8,774 nt of DNA. Origin: Verrucomicrobiota bacterium. GTDB taxonomy: Bacteria > Verrucomicrobiota > Verrucomicrobiia > Opitutales > Opitutaceae. The translations under genes and the position numbers were made by a program. Below, piece after piece: positions 1 through 6,496 of the stretch. The notes below the pieces were generated by a model. The model was not told the DNA's origin. It did no database searches and was given only the letters and a program-made list of their open reading frames with translations. How positions within the stretch are numbered: the first letter of the stretch is position 1; every line of letters starts with the position of its first letter. The stretch is from assembly GCA_023443985.1 (NCBI GenBank), contig JAEZSJ010000259.1, positions 1-8,774 of the forward strand. The letters run 5' to 3'.

Positions 1-539
1 TCGTAGAACCCGCCGCCCTGCAGCACCACGCCGGTCACGCCGGCGACCTCGGCGCTGCTGGCGACGATCGCGCCGGGAACCGTGGCGTCGAAGTCGAGCT
101 GATCGAGCGTGCCGGTCGCCGACACGAACCAGACCGAGGAGGAGCCCAGATCGCCGAACGTGCTGTTGTCGAGCGCCACGTTGAAGTTCGTGAGCGTGTA
201 GGGCTGGTCGAACTTGATGAAGACGGGGCCGAAGACGGCGTTGAGCGCATTCGGGCCCGAGGGCGCGGCGCCGAAGCCCCAGTCGAAGGGGTTGTCGATG
301 GTCACGGGTGTCGCGGCGTCGGCGGCGAAGTCGACCGTCCAGTGCTCGGTGCCGGGGATCTCGAGCCCGTCGGCATCCTCGCGCAGGGCGAGGACGGCGT
401 TGTGGAACGAGACGGCGGACCCGTCGAGCACGCTGGCGTTGCTGCCGGCCGGCACCGTGTCGAAGTCGAACGAGAACGTGAGCTCGGCCCGTGCGCCCAC
501 GGCGGCGACGAGGGGAAGAAGAAGGAGGGGAAGACGCAT
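1..539 (-). CDS. Exported beta-rich protein, C-terminus beyond window; PEP-CTERM-type surface protein candidate
   Basis: An open frame runs from an ATG at 539 to the left edge without a stop, so only the first 179 residues are visible. Residues 1-18 form a Sec signal peptide (MRLPLLLLPLVAAVGARA, cut predicted before ELTF). The mature part is acidic, rich in Asp, Gly, Ala, Phe and Val, has no visible Cys and few Lys, and reads as alternating beta strands (FSFDFDTVPAG, WTVDFAA, VFIKFDQPYTLTNFNVAL, VWFVSATG). This composition, and the GGGFYD stretch at the edge, resemble the lectin-like bodies of PEP-CTERM proteins of Verrucomicrobia, which are handed to an exosortase and anchored or released at the surface. 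The deciding PEP motif, membrane helix and basic tail would lie outside the window, so this class is inference. It starts 20 bp after the alkaline phosphatase stop on the same strand and is probably co-transcribed. No enzymatic motif was recognised. Confidence 0.8.
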   Translation of the reverse strand, partial: MRLPLLLLPLVAAVGARAELTFSFDFDTVPAGSNASVLDGSAVSFHNAVLALREDADGLEIPGTEHWTVDFAADAATPVTIDNPFDWGFGAAPSGPNALNAVFGPVFIKFDQPYTLTNFNVALDNSTFGDLGSSSVWFVSATGTLDQLDFDATVPGAIVASSAEVAGVTGVVLQGGGFY

Positions 540-559
540 GGCGGATTTCTCCGGTGGAA

Positions 560-2542
560 CTACTTGGCGCCGCCGAGGGCGGCCTGCATGGCGAGGAAGA
601 AGACGTCGGTGTTGTCGACCACGCCCTTGAACAGCGCGGCCCCGCGGCCGGAGGCCGTGAGCGGGATGTCGGACCCGGTGTGCACGGCCGACGAACCGGG
701 CACCTGGCCGGTCACGAGGAAGCCACCCGCGGTGTCGCGCGCCAGCGGACCGGAGGGATAGGTCGAATACGCGCTGCCGGCCGGGAAGACCGCGGCGACC
801 TGCTGGCTGTCCTTGAGCGGACGGGGATTGGAGAGCCAGTCCTCGTAGCGGTCGGAGTTCCCGGCGTAGCCGACGAGCATCTTGTGGTCGACATCGGTCG
901 TGGCCGGGTAGCCGTCGGCGGCGAGCGTGTAGAACGGGAAGCCGGCCGCCTCATAGGTGCCGACGACGCCGTCGCGCAGCTGCGCCGCGCCGCCGCCCGC
1001 GGCCGCGCGGGCCTGGAGGACGCTGTTGGCGACGGTCGATGAGCCGATGATGTTCACCCCGGCGCACTCGTGGTCGGCGGTGACGAGCACGAGGGTGTCG
1101 GGGTTCTTCGCGGCAAACGCCTTCGCGACGCCGATGGCCTTGTCGAACTCGATCGTGTCGAGGAGCCAGCGCTCGGTATCCATGTTGTGGGCCTGCTTGT
1201 CGATCGAGGCGGCCTCGACCATGAGCACGAAACCCGCGGGGTTCTTCGCGAGCACGTGCAGCGCGGCGGTCGTCATCTCGCCGAGCAACGGCTGATCGGG
1301 GAGGCCGTAGTCGGCGACGATCGTCTGCGAACCGCCCGCGGGGAGCGTGCCGCGGCGGCCGTCGATCTTGTCCTTGGCGACGTTCATGTTCGCGAAGGCG
1401 AACAGCCCCAGCAGCCGCGTGGCCGGGCCGGCGACCGCGTCGAGCGTCGACTTGTCGGGCGCGTAGGCGAAGCCCGCGGCCTGGAAGTCGGCGAGCAGGT
1501 CGCGGTGCGCGTCGACGGCCCCGGTCGCCACGCCCCAGCCCGCGGCGAGCTCGGCGGGGTGCCGGTAGTCGGACCCCGCGGCCCGCGCGGAGCCGGTGGT
1601 CGTGGCGGGCAGGAACCATTTCCGGCCGCCGCCGAGGAGCACGCGGAGGTTGGACTTCGCGACCGCCTCGTCGAGGTACTGGTCGCAGATGCCGGTGCCG
1701 GCGCCGCGGTCCTGGGTGTGCGTGCCGAAGGCGCCCGGCGTGGCGTCGAACACGTCGGAGGTGGTGACGATGCCGAGGGCCTTGCCCTGGGTGCGGGCGA
1801 GGTATTCACCGATCAACTCCACGCGCGGGTTGTCGAACTTCGCGGCGGTGTCGTCGGGGAAGCAGCCCTGCTGGTTGTTGTTGGCCTTGTTCCCGGTCGA
1901 GTAGCAGGCGGCGCCGGGCGAGGAGTCGGTGATGATGGAGTTGAGCGAGGCGGTGCGGACGAGCGCCACGGAATCCATGCTGTCCATCTCGAGCGGCTCG
2001 AGCGCCTTGCCGGAGACCACGCCGCGGTACGCGATGCGGGCGGCGGAGCGGTGGGCGATGCCCATGCCGTCGCCGATCATGATGACGAGGTTCTTCGCGC
2101 GGCGGCCCTGCTGTGTGATGCCGACGATCTCGAACTCGCCCTCGGCCTCGACTCGCTGGCCGTCGCTCTGGGTGGCGAGGACCTTGAGGGTGTGCACGCC
2201 GGGTGCGGTGTGGTTGGTGGCGCGCAGCGTGGGGCAGACGGTGTTCGCGGGCAGGCCGGAGACGGTGGCCGGCACGAGCGTCACGGCGCCGGACACCGGT
2301 TTGCCGTCGATGAGAAACTGCGCCGCGGTGATCGTCGCCCCGGGATCGGGGCGCACGGTGGCCTGCAGGTCGAAACGTTGGCCGGGGAGGAAACGGGCGA
2401 TGTACGGCGCGCCGGCCTCGCCGGTCGAGAAGCGCAGGCTTGGTGGCGTGAGCCGCGACACGGTGGGTGCCGCGGGCAGGGCGCCGGCGGCGGCCACGGC
2501 GAGGGAGGCCGCGCAGAGGAACTGGAGGGACTTGGTCGTCAT
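560..2542 (-). CDS. Alkaline phosphatase, PhoA family, with N-terminal Ig-like domain
   Basis: Exported phosphomonoesterase of 660 residues that releases phosphate from organic esters outside the cytoplasm. Residues 1-25 are a Sec signal peptide (hydrophobic core 8-22, cut near ALPA-AP). Residues about 43-141 form an Ig-like beta domain (PGQRFDLQATV, FLIDGKPVSG, GVHTLKVLATQSDG). The catalytic domain starts at about 150. The residues known from E. coli PhoA are all found: metal ligand D158 in IGDGMG; D206-S207 with S207 as nucleophile in TDSSPGA; D266-A-T268 and, 13 residues after D266, R279 for phosphate binding; E443, D448, K449 and H452 in EAASIDKQAH; D490-H491 in TADHE; and H621 in VHTGSD. 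It should therefore bind two Zn and one Mg. It is longer than E. coli PhoA (about 470) because of the Ig-like domain and an insertion at about 300-430. The ATG at 2542 gives a proper signal peptide; no Shine-Dalgarno is visible. It sits between exported proteins on the same strand. Confidence 0.96.
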   Translation of the reverse strand: MTTKSLQFLCAASLAVAAAGALPAAPTVSRLTPPSLRFSTGEAGAPYIARFLPGQRFDLQATVRPDPGATITAAQFLIDGKPVSGAVTLVPATVSGLPANTVCPTLRATNHTAPGVHTLKVLATQSDGQRVEAEGEFEIVGITQQGRRAKNLVIMIGDGMGIAHRSAARIAYRGVVSGKALEPLEMDSMDSVALVRTASLNSIITDSSPGAACYSTGNKANNNQQGCFPDDTAAKFDNPRVELIGEYLARTQGKALGIVTTSDVFDATPGAFGTHTQDRGAGTGICDQYLDEAVAKSNLRVLLGGGRKWFLPATTTGSARAAGSDYRHPAELAAGWGVATGAVDAHRDLLADFQAAGFAYAPDKSTLDAVAGPATRLLGLFAFANMNVAKDKIDGRRGTLPAGGSQTIVADYGLPDQPLLGEMTTAALHVLAKNPAGFVLMVEAASIDKQAHNMDTERWLLDTIEFDKAIGVAKAFAAKNPDTLVLVTADHECAGVNIIGSSTVANSVLQARAAAGGGAAQLRDGVVGTYEAAGFPFYTLAADGYPATTDVDHKMLVGYAGNSDRYEDWLSNPRPLKDSQQVAAVFPAGSAYSTYPSGPLARDTAGGFLVTGQVPGSSAVHTGSDIPLTASGRGAALFKGVVDNTDVFFLAMQAALGGAK

Positions 2543-2579
2543 TGGGTTCGTTCGGGTAGGGTGGCGTGGGAGAGTCGGT

Positions 2580-3140
2580 TCAGCGCACCACGGCCGCGGG
2601 GTCGCCCGGCGCGGCGGGGTCGGCGTCCAGGCGGAGCCGCACCTGGGAGACGCGGCCGTCGGCCTCTTCGCGGCGGCCGAGCTCGAGGGTGCCGGTCAGC
2701 ACCAGCGGACCGGGCGTGAACGGCACGGCCAGGTCGGCGAAGCGTGGCACCTCGACGAAGACGACGTTCGGCGGGAAATCGTCCGCGAGGCCGTATTCGA
2801 ATTCGTTGGTCGCAAGCGCGAACGGCGCGAGGATCGCGATGCCCGGCGAGGGCTTCGCCTGGCGCACCATGAAGCCCAGCAGGCGCACGCGCCGGCCGTC
2901 GAGCGCGCGGATCCGTTCGGAGAGTTCGAGCCCGAGCGGACCGGCGGGCGAGCGGAAGAACTCGGAGAACTTCAGCTCCGCCACGCCCGCGGGCGGCGGC
3001 GGGAGGCGGTCGGCGGCGGCGAGTTCCACGGCGAGCGCATCCGCATGCCAGCCGAGGCCGCGGGCGGCGGCGGGGATCGCGGCCGCGAGGCCGCCGAGCA
3101 GCAGGAGGAGCACGAGGGACAAGTGGAGGCGGTTTGGCAT
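2580..3140 (-). CDS. Exported DUF3299-like protein, second of a tandem pair (no conserved Cys)
   Basis: Protein of 186 residues from the ATG at 3140. Residues 1-26 are a Sec signal peptide (leucine-rich core, then AAAIPAAA). The body has the order of elements I know from DUF3299 proteins: a helix-like segment with LKFSEFF (56-62), ALDGRRVRLLGFMV (79-92), a variable middle, the strand NVVFVEVP (125-132), and LVLTGTLELG (146-155). The upstream neighbour has the same elements at nearly the same spacing (GxRVR to xVVxVE is 43 residues here, 41 there), so the two are probably tandem paralogues. This copy lacks the paired cysteines; its middle reads ILAPFALATNEFEYG instead. The function of DUF3299 is not established; a small OB-like periplasmic beta fold is likely. 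The gap to the upstream gene is 18 bp and to the phosphatase downstream 37 bp, which indicates one operon. Family assignment is from remembered motifs and is moderately sure. Confidence 0.85.
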   Translation of the reverse strand: MPNRLHLSLVLLLLLGGLAAAIPAAARGLGWHADALAVELAAADRLPPPPAGVAELKFSEFFRSPAGPLGLELSERIRALDGRRVRLLGFMVRQAKPSPGIAILAPFALATNEFEYGLADDFPPNVVFVEVPRFADLAVPFTPGPLVLTGTLELGRREEADGRVSQVRLRLDADPAAPGDPAAVVR

Positions 3141-3158
3141 GGGAAACGGGCGCCCGGG

Positions 3159-3677
3159 CTAGGGCGCAGCCTCGGCGAGCGTGGGATCGTCGAGGTTGTA
3201 GAACTGCACGACCGCGCCGCCGCTCAGGACCGGCGCGACCCGCAGCCGGCCGACCAGCGCCACCGGGGTGTCCATGCGCACCGGCAGCCCGGCCCCGGAC
3301 GTCTCGACCACCACGTATTCGTTTGCCGCGGGCATCTGGCCGAAGCAGCAGGCGTTCTGGTTGCGTAGGAGGAGAAACTGCCTCGCCAGCCCCTGCTCGA
3401 CGGCGAGGGGCAGCATGTAGCCGGCGACCCGCACCCGTGCCCCGTTGGCGGCGCGGATCGGCGCGCTCAGCGCCGCACCGGAGGCGACGGCCGCGGCGTC
3501 GGGGACAAGCGGACACGCCGCGAGCTCCGCAAACGTCAGCCGCTGCGGCGGCTCCGCCGCGGGCGCCGCGAGCGCGAGCGCGACCAGCAACAGCCCGCCG
3601 GCGAAGTAGACGTGCGCCGGATACGGTCGCGCCTCACGGGCATGGAGCGGCGGGCGGGAACGGTCGCGGGTTGGCAC
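3159..3677 (-). CDS. DUF3299-like exported or membrane-anchored protein, first of a tandem pair (Cys-Cys motif)
   Basis: Protein of 172 residues. The start is a GTG at 3677: an in-frame TAG lies four codons upstream, and no other ATG or GTG precedes the hydrophobic segment. Residues 1-22 are Arg/Pro-rich, and 23-40 (YFAGGLLLVALALAAPAA) are either a signal peptide with a long basic N-region or a single anchor. Then come LTFAEL (47-52), NGARVRVAGYMLPL (78-91), FLLLRNQNACCFGQMP (101-116), NEYVVVE (119-125) and PVALVGRLRV (138-147). In the DUF3299 family as I remember it, the pattern is DGxRVRLPGFxVPL, a FLLVPYxGACIH-like segment and PNQIVYV, which this matches closely. C110-C111 could bind a metal or form a disulfide, but the activity of the family is unknown. 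It is the first gene after a 95-bp gap containing short repeats, so it may lead the exported-protein operon that ends with the alkaline phosphatase and its neighbour. Confidence 0.88.
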   Translation of the reverse strand: MPTRDRSRPPLHAREARPYPAHVYFAGGLLLVALALAAPAAEPPQRLTFAELAACPLVPDAAAVASGAALSAPIRAANGARVRVAGYMLPLAVEQGLARQFLLLRNQNACCFGQMPAANEYVVVETSGAGLPVRMDTPVALVGRLRVAPVLSGGAVVQFYNLDDPTLAEAAP

Positions 3678-3689
3678 GCCGGCACGCTA

Positions 3690-3731
3690 CCGACAGCGCG
3701 TGACAGTTCCGCGGCGGCGGCGTGACGCGCT
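3690..3731 (-). promoter_or_regulatory. Repeated GTCAC/CTGTC elements upstream of the DUF3299-like/phosphatase operon
   Basis: In the 95-bp gap between the methyltransferase stop and the GTG at 3677, the minus strand carries GTCACGC twice (3726-3720 and 3704-3698, start to start 22 bp). It also carries CTGTCAC (3706-3700) followed 10 bp on by CTGTCGG (3696-3690). The same region forms an imperfect inverted repeat: 3695-3704 pairs with 3722-3731 in 9 of 10 positions around a 17-base loop. The Enterobacteria PhoB box is CTGTCAT repeated at 11 bp, so the spacing here is one base short and the sequence degenerate. A TAGCGT hexamer (3689-3684) ends six bases before the GTG and would suit a -10 box of a leaderless transcript. 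A regulatory role is inference from position and repetition; in 70% GC DNA part of this could be chance. Confidence 0.3.
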
Positions 3732-3772
3732 CGTGAAACCGCGCCTCGCGGCGGGGATCGCGAGCGGAAGCC

Positions 3773-4720
3773 TCAGCGGCCGACCGTGAGGGCGGCGACG
3801 AGCACCGCGGCGGCGGCGGAGACGTTGAGCGACTCCATCTTGCCCGAGCCCGGGATGCGCACGAGGCGATCGCAGGCCTTGGCCACCTCGGGCGCGAGGC
3901 CGGCCTCCTCGTTGCCCAGCACCAGCGCGATCGGCACCTGCGCGGCGGTGTCGGCGCGTTTGCGCACGGCGTCGGGCAGAAACTCGCGGCGGCTCAAAGA
4001 GGAGAGGTTCGGTCCGCGCACATCGGTGCCGACGACGGCGAAACCGGCGCTGCGCAGCTCGGCGCAGAGCGCGGCGAAATCGGCGCACAGCCAGAGCCGC
4101 ACATGCTCCATGCCGCCCTCGGCCACGCGGTAGGTCGACTCGCCCGGGCGCGCGGCGGTCTCGCCGGCGGCGACGACGAGGTCCTCCACCCCGAAGAACG
4201 CCAGTGTGCGCACGATCGCGCCGAGGTTGTGCGCGTTGCCGATGCGGTCGAGCAGCACGACCGGCTTGCCGCCCTTCGCCCAGCGGGCGACATCGGCCCG
4301 CTCCGCGGCGCGCAACGGCGCCTGCTCGACCACGGCCACGATGCCGCCGTGGTGCACCGTGCCGGCGATCTTCCCGAGCTCGGCCGGCTCGACCTGCCGG
4401 TAGACGCGGCGCTCACGCGCCATGTAGCCGCTCAGGCCGCCCACGCGACGCGCCGTGGGGGCGTCGAAGAACAGCCGTTTGATCGCCGCCGGCCTCGCCT
4501 GGAACAGCGCCTTCACGGCGGCGAGGCCGCAGACGGGGATCTCACGGTTGCGCTCCTCGGCGCGCGGCCGGGAAAACTCCTTGCCCCGCCGGGGACGCCC
4601 GGCCTCCGGCTCCGCCTCACGGCCGGCGGGGCGGGCCGCCGGCTGGCGACGTGCCGGTTCGCGGCGGAGCGGCTGGTTCTCGGGCGAGGATTGCGGGGAG
4701 CTGCGGGTGAAGGAGCGCAC
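3773..4720 (-). CDS. SpoU/TrmH-family RNA 2'-O-ribose methyltransferase, YfiF-like
   Basis: SAM-dependent ribose methyltransferase of the SPOUT (alpha/beta knot) class, acting on rRNA or tRNA in the cytoplasm. With the GTG at 4720 it has 315 residues. Residues 1-58 form a basic, Arg/Pro/Glu-rich, probably disordered tail. About 62-135 are the SpoU substrate-binding domain (VCGLAAVKALFQARP, GTVHHGG). The catalytic domain carries motif 1 NAHNLGAIVR (162-171), motif 2 LGNEEAGL (268-275) and motif 3 IPGSGKMESLNVSAAAA (289-305). The substrate-binding part and the RVAEGGMEHV segment resemble E. coli YfiF, which also has a basic N-terminal extension, more than RlmB; this comparison is from memory. 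The exact RNA target cannot be told. The start is uncertain: the frame stays open upstream through ATGs at 4846 and 4909, but those reach into the divergent gene and would add a low-complexity Arg-rich stretch. No Shine-Dalgarno is visible. Confidence 0.92.
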   Translation of the reverse strand: MRSFTRSSPQSSPENQPLRREPARRQPAARPAGREAEPEAGRPRRGKEFSRPRAEERNREIPVCGLAAVKALFQARPAAIKRLFFDAPTARRVGGLSGYMARERRVYRQVEPAELGKIAGTVHHGGIVAVVEQAPLRAAERADVARWAKGGKPVVLLDRIGNAHNLGAIVRTLAFFGVEDLVVAAGETAARPGESTYRVAEGGMEHVRLWLCADFAALCAELRSAGFAVVGTDVRGPNLSSLSRREFLPDAVRKRADTAAQVPIALVLGNEEAGLAPEVAKACDRLVRIPGSGKMESLNVSAAAAVLVAALTVGR

Positions 4721-4844
4721 GCGGCTACAGAGGGCGAAGCGCGCCCCGCCCGCAACTCCGAAGCCGGCGGCGCGACGGCGGCCCTGCCGCCGGGATCCAG
4801 CGCAGTGTTGCCCCAGCGCGGGGCGGCGCCAGTATCCGCGGCCC
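4721..4844. other. Divergent intergenic region, presumed promoters for both strands
   Basis: This 124-bp stretch separates the 5' ends of the methyltransferase (minus) and the cysteine-rich membrane protein (plus), so both promoters should be here if the GTG at 4720 is the true methyltransferase start. No convincing -35/-10 pair was seen. It holds one perfect short hairpin, 4776-4782 with 4786-4792 (seven pairs, loop CCT). There is also an 8-bp inverted repeat of CGCCCCGC (4742-4749) with GCGGGGCG near 4818-4825. Both are G+C only and may be chance at this base composition. Confidence 0.4.
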
Positions 4845-5864
4845 ATGGACCTCTTCCTTCGCGTGGTCGGAGCGCTGGCGTTGCTGGTGCTCCTCGGTGT
4901 CGGCGCCATCGTCGGCTACCTGTGGTGGCACTGGCGCAAGCTCAAGAAGAGCCTCGCGGCCGAGCTGCCGCCGCTGTCGATCGATCTGGTCGCGGACCGC
5001 GACCCGGGCTGGACCACCGAGGTGCCGTTCAAGGACGTGCTGCTCGATCTCCAGGCGCTCGGCTTCACTCCGATCGGCCCCTACGAGGTGGTCGGCATCG
5101 CCGGAGTGCGCCTGATGGGTTTCTGCCACACACCCTCGGGCTTCTTCGCGTGCTGCTACAACCATCCCGTCGTCGGCTGCTTCGTCGACCTCTGCGCCAA
5201 CTTGGCCGGCGGGCTGGAACTCACCGTCACCAACGCGCCGACCGGCGGCGAGATCGAGACGCGCCCGGGCACGGAAAAGATCTTCCTCGGCGGGCAACCG
5301 CTCGCGGAGCTGTACGCCACGTTGCAGACGAAGATCGCCGGCCGGCCGGTCCGACCCTGTGCGGTCGAGCGCTTCCGGGAGGAGTTCATCGCCAGCTACG
5401 CGCGCGACATGGCCTGGCGCACGAGCAACCTCGGCGTCTCCGAGGCCGAGTTCCGGCGGGTGGGCGCACACGACCAGCGCACCTACACCGAGGAGCAGCT
5501 CACCGCCGCGTTCGCGGAGGCCAAGCTGCAGGAGCTGCGCCAGTGGTCCGCCGAGGCGGCGAAGGTGTTTGCGGAGACCACCGACTTGAGCGTCGCGCGG
5601 TGGCGGGAGTTTGAACACTCGCTGCTCATCTTCCGCGACGACCTCCATCCCGCCGCCTACCTCGCCTATCTCGGCGAGGCGCTCGCCCTCCCCGACGAGA
5701 CCTGCGCCAAGCTCCGGACGGAGCTCGCCGCCGACACGTCGCTGCGCAGTCTGCTCGACAAGGCGGCCGCCGCCGGCGGCCACACGTTCGTCCGCCTCGG
5801 GACCGTGGATCGCCCGCTCCTCTGCGAGGTCTTCGGCGTGAAACCACCGGTCGTCCCGGATTAG
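4845..5864 (+). CDS. Uncharacterised cysteine-rich protein with single N-terminal membrane anchor
   Basis: Protein of 339 residues from the ATG at 4845. The frame is open further upstream, but this ATG is followed at once by a membrane segment (residues 5-28, VVGALALLVLLGVGAIVGYLWW) and then by WRKLKK. By the positive-inside rule the bulk of the protein would be cytoplasmic. The body begins with WTTEVPFKDVLLDLQALGFTP (56-76). Next is a Cys cluster: C94, C103, C104, C112 and C117 within 24 residues, and further Cys at 172, 287 and 327. After LELTVTNAPTGGEIETRPGT (124-143) comes a charged, mostly helical half that includes RDMAWRTSN (187-195). I have seen similar LTVTNAP...RPG proteins annotated as hypothetical in Planctomycetes and Verrucomicrobia, but know no function and no named domain. 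The Cys cluster suggests metal binding or redox state, which is inference. It is followed after 46 bp by another membrane protein gene on the same strand. No Shine-Dalgarno is visible. Confidence 0.9.
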   Translation: MDLFLRVVGALALLVLLGVGAIVGYLWWHWRKLKKSLAAELPPLSIDLVADRDPGWTTEVPFKDVLLDLQALGFTPIGPYEVVGIAGVRLMGFCHTPSGFFACCYNHPVVGCFVDLCANLAGGLELTVTNAPTGGEIETRPGTEKIFLGGQPLAELYATLQTKIAGRPVRPCAVERFREEFIASYARDMAWRTSNLGVSEAEFRRVGAHDQRTYTEEQLTAAFAEAKLQELRQWSAEAAKVFAETTDLSVARWREFEHSLLIFRDDLHPAAYLAYLGEALALPDETCAKLRTELAADTSLRSLLDKAAAAGGHTFVRLGTVDRPLLCEVFGVKPPVVPD

Positions 5865-5910
5865 TCCGCCCGAGGCTCGCCAACGCGGCCCCAACACCCA
5901 CGATCCGCCC

Positions 5911-6417
5911 GTGCCCGGCTCGCTCCGCTTCACCTTCTGGATCGCGACGCTCGCGACGGCGATCAACGCCTCCGCGTATGCGCTGACGTTCGCCGACCGC
6001 GCCTCCTACTGGCTGCTCTTTTCGCTGCCGCTCCTGTTCCTCGTGTGGCCAGGCGTGATCGCGCAGTGGCGCCGCGTGCCGCGGCGCAACCTCACGTCCG
6101 AAATATTCGGGGACATTCCGCGCTGGATGAAGCTGGCCGTCCTCGGCCTGCTGCTGTTCGCGTTCGCCAACTTCTTCGTCTGCCGCGCGCTCAACGACGC
6201 CGCGCAGCCCGAGCTGCTCGGCGACGGTCGGCCCGCGCTGGTCGCCCGCGGCGGCCGCGTGGTGCGGGAGCTCGCCCCCGCCGAATACCAGCACGCCCGC
6301 GCGGTGCAGTTCCGGATGATGAGCGGCTTCTTCGTCGCCTGCTTCGGCCTCGCCGCGCTGCTGGCCGAGGCCTGCTGGATCAAGAACGGGCCCGCCATGG
6401 CGAACCGCCGGATCTGA
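5911..6417 (+). CDS. Uncharacterised four-helix membrane protein
   Basis: Protein of 168 residues starting at a GTG (5911); no earlier in-frame ATG fits, and the first membrane helix begins at residue 7. Predicted membrane helices are at about 7-27 (FTFWIATLATAINASAYALTF), 33-51 (YWLLFSLPLLFLVWPGVIA), 72-92 (WMKLAVLGLLLFAFANFFVC) and 136-156 (MMSGFFVACFGLAALLAEACW). Between helices 2 and 3 is a basic loop (QWRRVPRRN) ending in FGDIPRWMK. Between helices 3 and 4 is a soluble loop of about 40 residues with RPALVARGGRVVREL. By the positive-inside rule the RRVPRRN loop should face the cytoplasm. No catalytic or transport motif was recognised. It lies 46 bp after the cysteine-rich membrane protein on the same strand and may be co-transcribed with it. 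It is the last plus-strand gene before a convergent gene. Confidence 0.85.
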   Translation: MPGSLRFTFWIATLATAINASAYALTFADRASYWLLFSLPLLFLVWPGVIAQWRRVPRRNLTSEIFGDIPRWMKLAVLGLLLFAFANFFVCRALNDAAQPELLGDGRPALVARGGRVVRELAPAEYQHARAVQFRMMSGFFVACFGLAALLAEACWIKNGPAMANRRI

Positions 6418-6443
6418 GCCGGGCCCGCCTTTCGGGTTGTGTC

Positions 6444-6461
6444 GCTGCTCTCCCGAGCAGC
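6444..6461. terminator. Hairpin between convergent genes, possible bidirectional terminator
   Basis: A perfect seven-pair stem, GCTGCTC (6444-6450) with GAGCAGC (6455-6461), and a four-base TCCC loop lie in the 79-bp gap between the stops of the four-helix membrane protein (plus) and rlmM (minus). Position between convergent genes fits a terminator. No T-run follows on either strand, so intrinsic termination would be weak. Confidence 0.4.
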
Positions 6462-6496
6462 TCCACAGTGGCTCCCGGCCGGCCGAGTTGCCGTCG

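Noticed and set aside
1070..2719. 549-residue plus-strand open frame antisense to the alkaline phosphatase
   Set aside because: Composition is Gly/Arg/Val/Glu-rich with no recognisable fold, and the opposite strand encodes a complete enzyme with all catalytic residues.
2539..3516. 325-residue minus-strand open frame across both DUF3299-like genes
   Set aside because: It is Arg/Pro-rich low-complexity sequence without domains, while the two overlapping frames have signal peptides and family motifs. It is a high-GC shadow.
4103..5614. 503-residue plus-strand open frame spanning two genes
   Set aside because: It overlaps the methyltransferase antisense and the next gene in another frame, and is rich in Arg/Gly/His without domains.
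4725..5966. 413-residue minus-strand open frame antisense to the cysteine-rich membrane protein
   Set aside because: No motif or export signal, with typical mirrored-codon composition. The plus-strand frame has a membrane anchor and an ordered domain.
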